Shown one piece after another: positions 1 to 7,432 of a DNA stretch of 15,643 bases (the first letter of the stretch is position 1; each line of letters begins with the position of its first letter). This DNA is from JBBSQE01 sp038258095. Lineage in GTDB: Bacteria > Actinomycetota > Thermoleophilia > Solirubrobacterales > 70-9. A program made the position numbers and the translations under genes. The stretch spans positions 1 to 15,643 of the forward strand of contig JBBSQE010000056.1 of the NCBI GenBank assembly GCA_038258095.1, in the 5' to 3' direction. The notes beneath the pieces are model-generated. The model was given only the letters and a program-made list of their open reading frames with translations. It did no database searches and was not told the origin of the DNA.

Positions 1-936
1 CGAGTTGCGAACGCTTCCCCCGTGGACATAGGAGTGCTCGAGCGAGAAGCAGGAATCCCAGGTGCGCACCCGCTGCGCCTCCTCCCCGGCCAGGTCGCTT
101 GTGTCCTCGACGGTGCTGCAGAAGCAGGTGGGGCAGACCAGGGTGCAGTTGCCGCAGGCCAGACACCGCTCGGAGACCTCGTCCCAGCGCGGATGCTCCA
201 TGTTCCGGTAGAGGAGCTCCTTGAGCCCGCCGGTATCGAGCTCGCGCCCCATCTCCGAGGCGCAGCGCTCCGTGGCCTCCGAGGCGTGGTGCTCATCATC
301 CGGCTCCGCTGCCCTCGACTCGACCTCGGAGAGCAACTCGGCGCCACGGTCGGAGCCGATCTCGACCAGGAAGCGGTGCTCGCCGTCGAGGAGCTCGGTC
401 AGCGCCAGGTCGTAGCCCTCGCGGGCCCGGGGGCCGGTGTCCATCGAGGCGCAGAAGCAGGTGTTCCCGGCCTTCCCGCAATTGACGGCGATGATGAACG
501 CGTCGCGGCGGCGCGCCTCGTAGTCGGGGTCTCGGTAGCCGTTGCCGGCGAAGACCTGATCCTGGATCCCGATCGCGGCGAGGTCGCAGGACCGAACGCC
601 GATGAACGCATGGTCCGGTTGCTCGGTGGATTCCTCCTCGAAGCGCATCGCTCCGCCCTCGCCCCTGCGGGACTTCCAGAGCGTCAGGGTCGCCGGGAAG
701 AGGTGGCCCTTCCACGAATCGGGCCCCACGTTGAAACCGAACAGCGCCTCGTCCTCGCGCTGGCGGAGCCTGTAGGTGCCGCCCTCCTGCTCGTCGGTCC
801 ATCCCTCCGGCAGGTCGGCGACCGAGCCGATCTCCCGGTAGACGATCGCGCGGTCGCGAACGGTCGGCCCGATGACCTTGAACCCGCGCCGCGCCAGTCC
901 GCCGATGATGCCGTCGAGCCCGGCTCGCGAGATCAC
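1..936 (-). CDS. 4Fe-4S dicluster protein, sulfhydrogenase beta-subunit-like (partial)
   Basis: The gene runs off the left edge, so its C-terminus and stop are missing. Reading leftward, the product begins VISRAGLDGIIGGLARRGF, continues through GPTVRDRAIVYREIGS, has an NCGKAGNTCFC segment, and reaches a ferredoxin-type cluster site CLACGNCTLVCPTCFC near bases 119-166. This is the layout of the Fer4_22 family (HydB-like beta subunit of cytoplasmic group 3 hydrogenases/sulfhydrogenases). In that family two [4Fe-4S] clusters pass electrons between a flavin subunit and a catalytic subunit; the second cluster would lie outside the window. The start is uncertain. GTG at 936 begins just before the conserved part. 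TTG at 999 would add 21 residues and overlaps the stop of a 24-codon upstream frame. Neither has a convincing ribosome binding site. Whether a hydrogenase is encoded further left cannot be seen. Confidence 0.85.
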   Translation of the reverse strand, partial: MISRAGLDGIIGGLARRGFKVIGPTVRDRAIVYREIGSVADLPEGWTDEQEGGTYRLRQREDEALFGFNVGPDSWKGHLFPATLTLWKSRRGEGGAMRFEEESTEQPDHAFIGVRSCDLAAIGIQDQVFAGNGYRDPDYEARRRDAFIIAVNCGKAGNTCFCASMDTGPRAREGYDLALTELLDGEHRFLVEIGSDRGAELLSEVESRAAEPDDEHHASEATERCASEMGRELDTGGLKELLYRNMEHPRWDEVSERCLACGNCTLVCPTCFCSTVEDTSDLAGEEAQRVRTWDSCFSLEHSYVHGGSVRNS

Positions 937-1236
937 CGATGGCGCCCGGGACGAGGCGCCCTGCTCGCGCGCGGGACTCGGCCCGCCGGCCTCGCTCAAG
1001 TCAGGTGGAGGTTGGTTTGGACACCGATGCCCTGCATCGTCGACGGCTCGGGCCGGTCGGACATCCGCATCCCGCCACAGGCCCGGGTGTGGAGATCACC
1101 GCAGGCGGGTGCTCGAGGGAGCCGGTTGGGCACAGGATCCAGATGTGCGCGCCACGCCCGTCTCGTCGCCGGTGCCTTATCTGGGGCCCGCAGCTCCTGC
1201 GAACGTCCCTCGATCCTGTGTGTCCTCGGTGTCCCT

Positions 1237-1755
1237 CTATCGTCGGTGAACCACGCACGCCTCCCGATCACGACGGGCGGGGCGGGTTGCTCGCCCGCGG
1301 AAGAGCAGGAGCGCGCCACCGAGGAGGGCCAGAGCCCCGGCGATGATCGCGATCACCTCCTGCGTATCCGTGCCGGGCTGAAACTCGCGGCCTGACTCGT
1401 GCAGCGCTTCGCCACTGGCCGCTCCCAGTGGTCTGGAGAGCGCTGCATCCAGGAGCGGGATCGCTCCCTCGGGATCGCCTCCGTCCAGGGTCTCTGTTGC
1501 CCTCCGCAGGAGGGGGATGTCAATCTTGCCCTGGTCTTTGCTTTCAAGTGCCGCGTCGAGTCGTGTGGCGGCCTCCTCGACGTCGTTCCTCACCCGCAGC
1601 TCGGCCAGTGCCTGCTGAGCGAGAGTGCGCGCCGGTTGCATCTTCAGGTTCTCCAGTGCCGTCTCATCCCCCCCATGAGCGGATGCGGCGGTTGGGACGA
1701 GGCCCACGACGGCCGCCGAGGCCGTGATTGCGAGCAAGGTGAAAGCGACCCTCAT
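1237..1755 (-). CDS. Secreted protein with signal peptide and C-terminal membrane anchor
   Basis: A 172-residue protein of unrecognised family. Residues 1-26 form a good signal peptide ending ASA before HGGDET. A helical, charged, extracytoplasmic part (about 27-130) is rich in Ala, Leu, Glu and Arg (for example ARTLAQQALAELRVRNDVEEAA). One hydrophobic helix follows (about 133-153, IIAGALALLGGALLLF), then a short Arg-rich cytoplasmic tail, giving type I topology. No heme-binding CXXCH or other metal motif is visible. The ATG overlaps the stop of the preceding 68-aa gene in an ATGA, so translation is probably coupled to the cytochrome b operon. A structural or assembly partner of the membrane cytochrome is a reasonable guess, made only from position. 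Confidence 0.75.
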   Translation of the reverse strand: MRVAFTLLAITASAAVVGLVPTAASAHGGDETALENLKMQPARTLAQQALAELRVRNDVEEAATRLDAALESKDQGKIDIPLLRRATETLDGGDPEGAIPLLDAALSRPLGAASGEALHESGREFQPGTDTQEVIAIIAGALALLGGALLLFRGRATRPARRDREACVVHRR

Positions 1756-1958
1756 GATCGTCCTCGTCGGCGCTCGAGGACGATCACGATCCGTCCCAGG
1801 CCGATCAGGCCCAGCAGACCTGCGGCGCTAGCCAGCACCCCGCCGGAGAGTGCCAAGAAGCTCGCGTTCTGGACCCCCCGGATTAGCAGCCAGGCGGAGA
1901 GAGGGAGAAGGGCACTGACCAGCGCCAATAGGACCGAGAAGCGCTTTGGGTAGCCCAC
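1752..1958 (-). CDS. Small two-helix membrane protein of the cytochrome b operon
   Basis: A 68-residue protein starting VGYPKRFSVLLALVSALLP. It has two hydrophobic helices (about residues 7-24 and 29-52) separated by a short polar turn, RGVQNAS, and a basic C-terminus, LERRRGRS. The GTG at 1958 is chosen because it begins one base after the TGA of the cytochrome b gene and has a G-rich ribosome binding site (GGGGGG) about 6 bases upstream inside that gene's last codons. A longer frame from 2003 would overlap the cytochrome gene and adds residues that look non-coding. Its own stop overlaps the next ATG. The family is not recognised. Size, two helices and coupling fit an accessory subunit of a membrane cytochrome complex, but the sequence does not prove it. 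Confidence 0.65.
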   Translation of the reverse strand: MGYPKRFSVLLALVSALLPLSAWLLIRGVQNASFLALSGGVLASAAGLLGLIGLGRIVIVLERRRGRS

Positions 1959-1959
1959 C

Positions 1960-3039
1960 TCAGCCCCCCATCCCCGTGTGTTTGACCGGGACGGTGACGG
2001 CACCGTAGATCGTCAGTCCGACCCACGCCAAGAGGACGATCAGGCCGAGCAGAATCCAGGCCTTGCGCCGGCGCGGGTCGCGTTCCGGAGAGCGATCCAG
2101 GAAGGGAATCGCGAGGAGCCCGAGGGCGAGGAGTCCCGGGAGGATGTAGAGGGCCCGGAGGCCGATCCAGTCCTCCCACGGGTAGAGCCAGAGGAAGTAC
2201 CAGGGAGGCTTCGTGATCTCGATTCCCTCGACTCCAGCCGGTCCGAGCGCGGCCGGAGCCAGCCCGGCCAGGAGCAGCGCGATTCCGAGAAGGACCAGCC
2301 CCCACTTGGCGATATGCATCAGGTGAGAGGTGAAGGGCTCGTTGTGCTCCGCTTTCTCGCGGGCTGCGACCTCGGCCGCCGTCCCCCAGGGAAGCGGGGC
2401 GAGGCGATGGCGCTTGATCAGCATCATGTGGACAGCCAGAACGACCGCGACCATGATCGGCAGGATCGAGACGTGGGCGACGTAGAGCCGGGTGACCACC
2501 GGGACGTTGTTGGTGAAGTCGGAGGAGAACCAGAAGCCGAGGAAGCCGAAGATGTCGGCGATCTCCGCGTTGTGGGCCAGGGCCTCGATGGATTCCTGGT
2601 CCTGCTTGAGGACGGTGCCGCTGAAGAGCAGGCCGGCGGTCAGGAGGAAGAGGACCACGCCGCTCAACCAGATGAACTCCCGCGGCGCCTTGAAGGAGGC
2701 GGTCGCAAAGGTCCGGATCATGTGCAGCACCAGCGTGATCACGAAGAGGCTGGCGAGCCAGAAATGCAGGCTGCGAATCACCTCGCCGGCAAAGGCCCTG
2801 TCGGTTATGTAGGCGACACTGGCGTGGGCGTTGGCCGCAGACGGATCGTAGAACTGCGCGAGGTACACGCCGGTCACGATCAGCAACACGAAGCTGACCA
2901 GGGTGATCCCACCGAGTGTGAACGCCAGCGAGTTGGCATGCTCGGGAACCGGGTAACGGAGCCCCCCGAGGCCGAGCCGGTCATCCAGCCACTCCCAGGC
3001 TCTGGAACGCGACCGCCTCGTTGCCGCAGTGGACTCCAA
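1960..3039 (-). CDS. Cytochrome b (b6-like, bc-type) membrane subunit
   Basis: A 359-residue diheme cytochrome b combining the N-terminal four-helix heme domain and C-terminal helices in one chain. Heme ligands are visible as His92/His106 (13 residues between, in SLHFW and VLHMI) and His189/His204 (14 residues between). The 14-residue spacing in the second pair is the cytochrome b6 pattern. The quinol-site motif is PPWY (278-281) in place of PEWY; such variants are reported mainly in menaquinol-oxidising enzymes. The family moves electrons from quinol to a Rieske protein and a c-type cytochrome, but neither is encoded in this operon. The TTG start has the ribosome binding site GAGAAGGA about 6 bases upstream and lies 2 bases after the preceding stop. 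The gene is followed at one base by a small membrane protein gene. Confidence 0.93.
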   Translation of the reverse strand: MESTAATRRSRSRAWEWLDDRLGLGGLRYPVPEHANSLAFTLGGITLVSFVLLIVTGVYLAQFYDPSAANAHASVAYITDRAFAGEVIRSLHFWLASLFVITLVLHMIRTFATASFKAPREFIWLSGVVLFLLTAGLLFSGTVLKQDQESIEALAHNAEIADIFGFLGFWFSSDFTNNVPVVTRLYVAHVSILPIMVAVVLAVHMMLIKRHRLAPLPWGTAAEVAAREKAEHNEPFTSHLMHIAKWGLVLLGIALLLAGLAPAALGPAGVEGIEITKPPWYFLWLYPWEDWIGLRALYILPGLLALGLLAIPFLDRSPERDPRRRKAWILLGLIVLLAWVGLTIYGAVTVPVKHTGMGG

Positions 3040-3041
3040 GG

Positions 3042-3317
3042 TCAGTCCTTCTCGCCGCCCAGCAGGTCACGCGATTCGCGGTAGTCCTCGGGAGTTATCT
3101 CACCTGCTGCCAGCCGCCGGTCGAGTACCTCGAGAGCGCTCTGGTCCGGCGATTGGCGTGGGCTCCCACCCCGGGAGCGTACGAGCCAGACGACCCCTAC
3201 GATCACGAGCCCCCAGAAGGCGAGCATCATCACGACCATGAGGATCCACCAGCCCGCACCCCAGTCGCCCATGTGGTCTCCCGAGCCCATGTCGGCAAGG
3301 AGTAGGGCTGTCTTCAC
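3042..3317 (-). CDS. SHOCT-domain small membrane protein
   Basis: A 91-residue protein starting VKTALLLADMGSGDHMGDW. One strongly hydrophobic helix (about residues 23-46, WWILMVVMMLAFWGLVIVGV) is followed by an Arg-rich linker. A C-terminal SHOCT motif (about 63-88: LEVLDRRLAAGEITPEDY) is a short helical hairpin common at the ends of bacterial membrane proteins and thought to mediate interactions. GTG at 3317 is preferred over GTG at 3323: the GGGGGG at 3325-3330 lies 7 bases from the former but directly against the latter. It is the first gene of the unit with cytochrome b, 2 bases upstream of that gene. The N-terminal Met/His-rich stretch could bind metal; that is speculation. Confidence 0.8.
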   Translation of the reverse strand: MKTALLLADMGSGDHMGDWGAGWWILMVVMMLAFWGLVIVGVVWLVRSRGGSPRQSPDQSALEVLDRRLAAGEITPEDYRESRDLLGGEKD

Positions 3318-3398
3318 GGGCACGCCCCCCGGTTCCTGGGGGTGCCGAGGCTGCGATCGGACGTGATCATGTGGATGTTGGTGGTTTGTGCCATCTCA

Positions 3399-3412
3399 GA
3401 CACTGTGTAGGA
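3399..3412 (-). promoter_or_regulatory. Candidate operator (GACACTGTGTAGGA) upstream of the cytochrome operon
   Basis: A 14-base element containing the dyad ACAC-T-GTGT, 81 bases upstream of the SHOCT gene start. It matches 13 of 14 bases of the element in front of copA, in the same orientation relative to the gene. Here GTGTA recurs after 10 bases (GTGTAggagaGTGTA). The regulator is unknown. The ACA-n-TGT core loosely resembles BlaI/CopY-type dyads, and it does not look like a CsoR site. Confidence 0.4.
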
Positions 3413-3590
3413 GAGTGTACTTCAACGCATCCGTATTCGCCGACACTCGGAGTGCGGGACCTTCGCGAACGAGCTCTCACGTCTGCAGTCTCAGTGCCTG
3501 TCATCGTCGACGACCAGCGTTTCGTGCAGCATCCGCATCCGCATCTCGCAGCAGGGGTTCGATCGGTCATCCGTGGCTATTTGGGAACCC

Positions 3591-4076
3591 TCAAGCGGGT
3601 TCGAGCGGCAGACCCAGGCTCACCCAGTCGTGGAGCCCGCCACGGTAATAGAGGATCAGGGCCGCAGGATGGCCTGCCTCGAGCAGCGCTGCGATGGCGT
3701 CCGGAGAGGCGCCGCACTGCGGGCCGTTGCAGAAGAAGACAGACGGGCGGTGCGGGTCGAGCTCGCTGGCGCGCTCCATAGCCTCAGCGTGGGGAATGCT
3801 GTGGGCTCCGGGGATCGTCCCGGCGGCGTGGGCTTCGGGCTGGCGGCTGTCGATCGCATCGAGTCCGGACTCGAGGTGGTCGATGAGCTCGAGCTCGCCA
3901 ACGGTGCGCACCCCGTCGGCGAGCGTCATCGGCTTGATCGTGCCCCAGGTCGCGTCGAGCACAACCAGGCCGCTGTCGTCTACGACCAGCGGTACCCGCA
4001 TCGGGCCGCGTTTACGGCTGGCTCGGCACATCTTCACCCTTGGCCCCCGCGACGGCTCACGACCACCCTGGCTCAC
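3591..4076 (-). CDS. Single-domain rhodanese-like protein
   Basis: A rhodanese-homology domain of about 120 residues after a poorly conserved N-terminus. Visible features are the structural motifs DAIDSRQPEAHAAGTIPGAH (73-92) and the active loop FFCNGPQCGASPDA, with the presumed catalytic Cys116 and a second Cys121. Families of this kind transfer sulfane sulfur or bind metals through the loop cysteine. The GTG start overlaps the copA stop in GTGA, implying translational coupling, and this start is given here. GTG 4037, ATG 4031 or ATG 4001 (MRVPLVVDDSG, where the conserved part begins) are possible, so 13-25 N-terminal residues may not exist. The substrate is unknown; co-expression with a Cu+ pump suggests a thiol or copper-stress role. 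A weak hairpin (3585-3602) overlaps the stop. Confidence 0.85.
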   Translation of the reverse strand: MSQGGREPSRGPRVKMCRASRKRGPMRVPLVVDDSGLVVLDATWGTIKPMTLADGVRTVGELELIDHLESGLDAIDSRQPEAHAAGTIPGAHSIPHAEAMERASELDPHRPSVFFCNGPQCGASPDAIAALLEAGHPAALILYYRGGLHDWVSLGLPLEPA

Positions 4077-6826
4077 GAGCCGGCGCGCCAGCGGCGCAGG
4101 CGGTTCGAGTTGCTGACCACCGAGAGGGAGCTGGCGGCCATGGCGCCGGCGGCGATCATCGGGCTGAGCCGGAGGCCGAAGAAGGGGTAGAGGACCCCGG
4201 CGGCGATCGGAATGCCCACCGCGTTGTAGCCGAAGGCGAAGACCAGGTTCTGGCGAATATTGCGCATTGTCGCGCGGCTGAGGCTGAGCGCGGTGACCAA
4301 GCCGCGGAGCTCCCCGGACACCAGGGTGATGTCCGCGGCCTCGATCGCCACGTCGGTCCCGGTGCCGATGGCCACTCCCACATCAGCCTGGGCGAGGGCC
4401 GGAGCATCGTTGATCCCGTCGCCGACCATCCCCACCAGCTTGCCCTCGTCCTGGAGGTGGCGGACCTCGAGCGCCTTGTCCTCGGGCAGGACCTCGGCGA
4501 GGACACGGTCGATTCCGACCTGGCCGGCGATCGCCTCGGCGGTTCGCCGGTTGTCTCCGGTCATCATCACCACCTCCAGGCCGAGTCGGTGCAGTGCGTC
4601 GATTGCCGCCTTCGAGTCGGGTTTGACCGTGTCGGCGACCGCGACCAGGCCGGCGGCGCGACCGTCGAGAGCGATCAGGATCGCCGTCTTGCCCTCGGCC
4701 TCGAGACGCTGGGCCTCCTCATCGAGCGAATCCCGATCGATCTCGGCGTCCCGCAGCAGGCGGCGCGTCCCGATCAGAAGCCGGCGACCATCGACCAGGG
4801 CACGCAGGCCGCGGCCGGTGACGGAGTCGAACTCGGTGGGCTCCGGCGACGACAGGCCTCGCTCCTCGGAGGCGGCGACGATGGCGGCACCCAGCGGGTG
4901 CTCGGAGGATCGCTCCGCAGCGGCCGCCAGCCTCAGGAGCTCATCCTCGTCTTCGTCTCCAACCGTGACGATGTCCGTCAGGGAGGGCTCCCCGCGGGTG
5001 ATCGTCCCCGTCTTGTCGAGCACGACTGCCTCGAGCTTGTGAGCCGTCTCGAGGGCTTCCGCTGAGCGGATCAGGGTCCCGCTCTCGGCTCCCTTGCCGG
5101 TGGCGACCATGATCGAGAGTGGGGTGGCGAGCCCGAGCGCGCAGGGGCAGGCGATGATCAGCACCGCTACTCCCGAAACCAGGGCGAAGGTGAGTGCCGG
5201 CGAGGGGCCGAAGTCGAACCAGGCCACGAAGGTGGTGATCGCGATGAACATCACCGCGGGCACGAAATAGCCGGAGACAAGATCGGCGACGCGCTGGATC
5301 GGCGCCTTCGATCCCTGAGCCTGCTCGACGAGGCGGACGATCTGAGCCAACATCGTGTCCCGGCCGACGCTCGTGGCCCGGAAGCGGAAGGCCCCGGTTT
5401 GGTTGATCGTCGCACCGATCACGGTGTCGCCCACGCCCTGGGTGACCGGAAGCGACTCGCCGGTGACCATCGATTCGTCAAGCGTGGAGCGCCCGTCGAT
5501 CAGCTCGCCGTCCACGGGGATCTTCTCGCCGGGGCGAACGGCGACCACGTCCCCGGGCACGACATCCTCGATCGGGACCTCCTGCTCGCCCGAGTCGCGG
5601 ACGACACGAGCGGTCTTGGCCTGTAGGCCGATCAGCTTGCGGATCGCCTCGCCGGTGCCGGCCTTGGCGCGGACCTCGAGCAGCCTGCCGAGCAGGATCA
5701 GGGTCAGGATCACGCCGACCGCCTCGAAGTAGACGTCGCGCAGATCGGTGGGCAGCAGGCCCGGGAAGAGGGTGACCAGGAGGCTGTAGCCGAATGCCGC
5801 GGTCGTGCCGATCGTGATCAGCGTGTTCATATCGGCGCTTCGGTGGCTCAGGCTGAGCCACCCCGCACGGTGGATCGGCCAGCCGGCGTAGGCCATCACC
5901 GGAGCGATCAGGGCAAGCTGCAGCCAGTGGTTGAGCAGGATGTCGGGCACCCAGCCGGCTTTGAAGACATCGCTTGCCATGACAGCGAAGAGCACCGGGG
6001 CGGTCAGGATCGCCCCAAAGGCGACGCGCCGGCCGAGGTCGGCGATCTCGGCCCGCCGCGCCGCTGCCTCGGCGTCGTCGTCTCCCGGGCCGGCCCCATT
6101 CCCATCGCCAACATCGAGCATCTCGTAACCGGCGTCGAGAATCGCCTGCCGCAACTGCTCAACCTCGATCTGCCCAGGGTCGTACTCGACGGTCGCGCGC
6201 TCGGTCGCCATGTTGACGGCGGCCCGGTCGACTCCGGGCTGAGCCAAGAGCGACTTCTCGATCGTCCCTACACATGAGGCACAGCTGATCCCTCCGGGCT
6301 TCAGCGCCAGCTCGACTTCGCTCGGCTCCTCGACCGCGCGCGTCGGGCCGACCCCGACCGCCTCGGCCACCTCGCCTCCGTTCGAGGGTGCCGGCGACGA
6401 GCGCTCGACGGCTGATGTCGCGCCGTTGCCCGTGGTCGTCCCGTCCTCCGAGTCGCCCTCGGCCTCAACCAGCAGGGTGCCATGCACCATGCTCATTCCG
6501 CAGGCAAAGTCGAACCGACCGCTGCGGTCCGGGGTGAACTCGACCTCCGTCCGTGCGAAGGGCGCGAGCGACCGACTGACCCCGAAGTCAGGAAAGACCA
6601 CACGAGCGGTGCAATCGCCGGCCTCCTGGCGATCGAAGACCAGGCGCAGCGGCACACCCTCGCGGACGCGGATCAGGTTCGGTGAGTAGCCGCCCTTGAC
6701 GGTGACCTCGACCTCCTGCTCGGCACCGCGCAGTTCAGCCGCACCGGCGCCTCGGGGACCGAAGAAGAACCAGGCCAAGGCTGCGATCAGCCCCGCTCCC
6801 GCAAGGCTGACCAACAGCTCAGCCAT
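4073..6826 (-). CDS. copA: Cu+-exporting P1B-type ATPase with N-terminal cupredoxin domain
   Basis: A 917-residue pump. It begins with a membrane anchor (about 5-30, LAWFFFGP), then a cupredoxin-like domain (about 38-122) ending CGMSMVHGTLLV, which supplies Cys, Met and His as possible copper ligands. A Pro/Ser/Glu-rich linker leads to one HMA domain with GISCASC (about residues 180-190). The ATPase core follows: TGES actuator loop, CPC in the membrane (CPCALGLATP, near 563), the phosphorylated Asp in DKTGTIT (near 602), EHPLGAAI, MTGDN and GDGINDAPA (near 800). YNAVGIP and MAASS in the last helices are the P1B-1 signature for Cu+. It would export cytoplasmic Cu+ using ATP. The usual family length is about 750-800; the cupredoxin module accounts for the excess. 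The ATG has only a weak AGG upstream. The rhodanese gene overlaps its stop by 4 nt. Confidence 0.96.
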   Translation of the reverse strand: MAELLVSLAGAGLIAALAWFFFGPRGAGAAELRGAEQEVEVTVKGGYSPNLIRVREGVPLRLVFDRQEAGDCTARVVFPDFGVSRSLAPFARTEVEFTPDRSGRFDFACGMSMVHGTLLVEAEGDSEDGTTTGNGATSAVERSSPAPSNGGEVAEAVGVGPTRAVEEPSEVELALKPGGISCASCVGTIEKSLLAQPGVDRAAVNMATERATVEYDPGQIEVEQLRQAILDAGYEMLDVGDGNGAGPGDDDAEAAARRAEIADLGRRVAFGAILTAPVLFAVMASDVFKAGWVPDILLNHWLQLALIAPVMAYAGWPIHRAGWLSLSHRSADMNTLITIGTTAAFGYSLLVTLFPGLLPTDLRDVYFEAVGVILTLILLGRLLEVRAKAGTGEAIRKLIGLQAKTARVVRDSGEQEVPIEDVVPGDVVAVRPGEKIPVDGELIDGRSTLDESMVTGESLPVTQGVGDTVIGATINQTGAFRFRATSVGRDTMLAQIVRLVEQAQGSKAPIQRVADLVSGYFVPAVMFIAITTFVAWFDFGPSPALTFALVSGVAVLIIACPCALGLATPLSIMVATGKGAESGTLIRSAEALETAHKLEAVVLDKTGTITRGEPSLTDIVTVGDEDEDELLRLAAAAERSSEHPLGAAIVAASEERGLSSPEPTEFDSVTGRGLRALVDGRRLLIGTRRLLRDAEIDRDSLDEEAQRLEAEGKTAILIALDGRAAGLVAVADTVKPDSKAAIDALHRLGLEVVMMTGDNRRTAEAIAGQVGIDRVLAEVLPEDKALEVRHLQDEGKLVGMVGDGINDAPALAQADVGVAIGTGTDVAIEAADITLVSGELRGLVTALSLSRATMRNIRQNLVFAFGYNAVGIPIAAGVLYPFFGLRLSPMIAAGAMAASSLSVVSNSNRLRRWRAGS

Positions 6827-6850
6827 GGTGCCTGTGCTCGCATCTCATCT

Positions 6851-6864
6851 GACACAGTGTAGGA
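6851..6864 (-). promoter_or_regulatory. Candidate operator (GACACAGTGTAGGA) upstream of copA
   Basis: A 14-base element with the dyad ACAC-A-GTGT, 24 bases upstream of the copA ATG. It differs by one base from the element upstream of the SHOCT/cytochrome b operon. Read on the minus strand it contains TACACT, which fits a -10 hexamer (TAnnnT), so a bound repressor would block the promoter. A second palindrome, CTCCATGGAG, follows at 6864-6873. No recognisable CsoR box lies in front of copA. Confidence 0.45.
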
Positions 6865-7432
6865 CTCCATGGAGCACACGAGTTGATCCGGCGAGCCGAT
6901 GGGCGATGACTCAGCCAGCGCGCCCGGCGCGCCCGGCGCGGATCGCGCCGGAACGTTGATCGCCTCTCGAGTCGCGCCGTGCCGCACGCCTGCTGGCATG
7001 GGGACTTCCTCGGGGCGACGCTTGTGCGCGTAATCGAGCACTTCCAGGAGCGCTTCTTTCATGGCCGCACCGACCGGGAGCCCTGGCCCACCGAGGCGGA
7101 GTTCCATCGACGGCGCTACGAGCTGCGGCGCGCCACCACAGGTGACCGGCGTCGAGACAGGCGAGGACTTCGACCGCGAGGGACTCGCGCGTATGTTGGC
7201 CCGCTCGAACACCTTCCTCGCCGAGCTCGGGCGCTGGCACTCTACGCGTCCGAGTCGCTGTGAGCGGCCTGCCGACATCGTCCCCCAGCCCGCAGACGCC
7301 GGGTGCCCCGCTCGTCGCCAAGGCGTGGGACGGCCATGGCGCTGGGTGGCAGTCCCCGGCGGGACGACCGCGGCGTCGGCGGGTCCCGCTGGTACGAGAT
7401 CCGCGCCGTCCGGCGCGACCACCCGCCACCAA
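6865..7432. other. Region without a convincing intact gene between copA and the APC permease
   Basis: This 568-base stretch separates two divergent genes. It holds a short GC-rich tandem repeat (GCGCCCGGC, about 6919-6940). It also has coding-like but broken plus-strand stretches: a frame around 7030-7140 (LVRVIEHFQERF, TEAEFHRRRYELRRA), and, in a different frame around 7150-7250, EDFDREGLARMLARSNTFLA. Joining them needs a frameshift near 7140. I recognise neither part. The promoter of the APC gene should also lie here but is not obvious. Confidence 0.4.

Noticed and set aside
996..1070. A 24-codon leader ORF overlapping TTG 999 upstream of the iron-sulfur gene
   Set aside because: No ribosome binding site and no family resemblance; the TTGA overlap could be chance. 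It is mentioned only as bearing on the start choice.
22..1395. A 457-codon plus-strand open frame
   Set aside because: It is antisense to the iron-sulfur protein and the secreted protein, whose motifs are clear. Its own translation has no recognisable domain and is biased to Ala/Gly/Arg, as expected for shadow frames in GC-rich DNA.
1978..3084. A 368-codon plus-strand open frame
   Set aside because: It is antisense to cytochrome b. The Asp/Glu/Gly/Arg-rich composition comes from reading membrane-protein codons backward.
3325..3346. CCCCCC/GGGGG inverted repeat near the SHOCT start as a CsoR box
   Set aside because: The arms are separated by about 8 bases and lack the TA-flanked ends, and the G-run is better explained as the ribosome binding site.
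3528..3548. GCATCC tandem repeats and nearby GGTTCGATC as a tRNA or CRISPR trace
   Set aside because: Only about two to three hexamer copies, with no cloverleaf pairing and no spacers.
3585..3602. GAACCC/GGGTTC hairpin at the rhodanese stop as a terminator
   Set aside because: The stem is only 6 bp and is followed by CCAAATAG with no T-run, so it is too weak to list.
4040..5065. A 341-codon plus-strand open frame
   Set aside because: It lies entirely opposite the copA catalytic domain and translates to repetitive, highly charged sequence without a fold signature.
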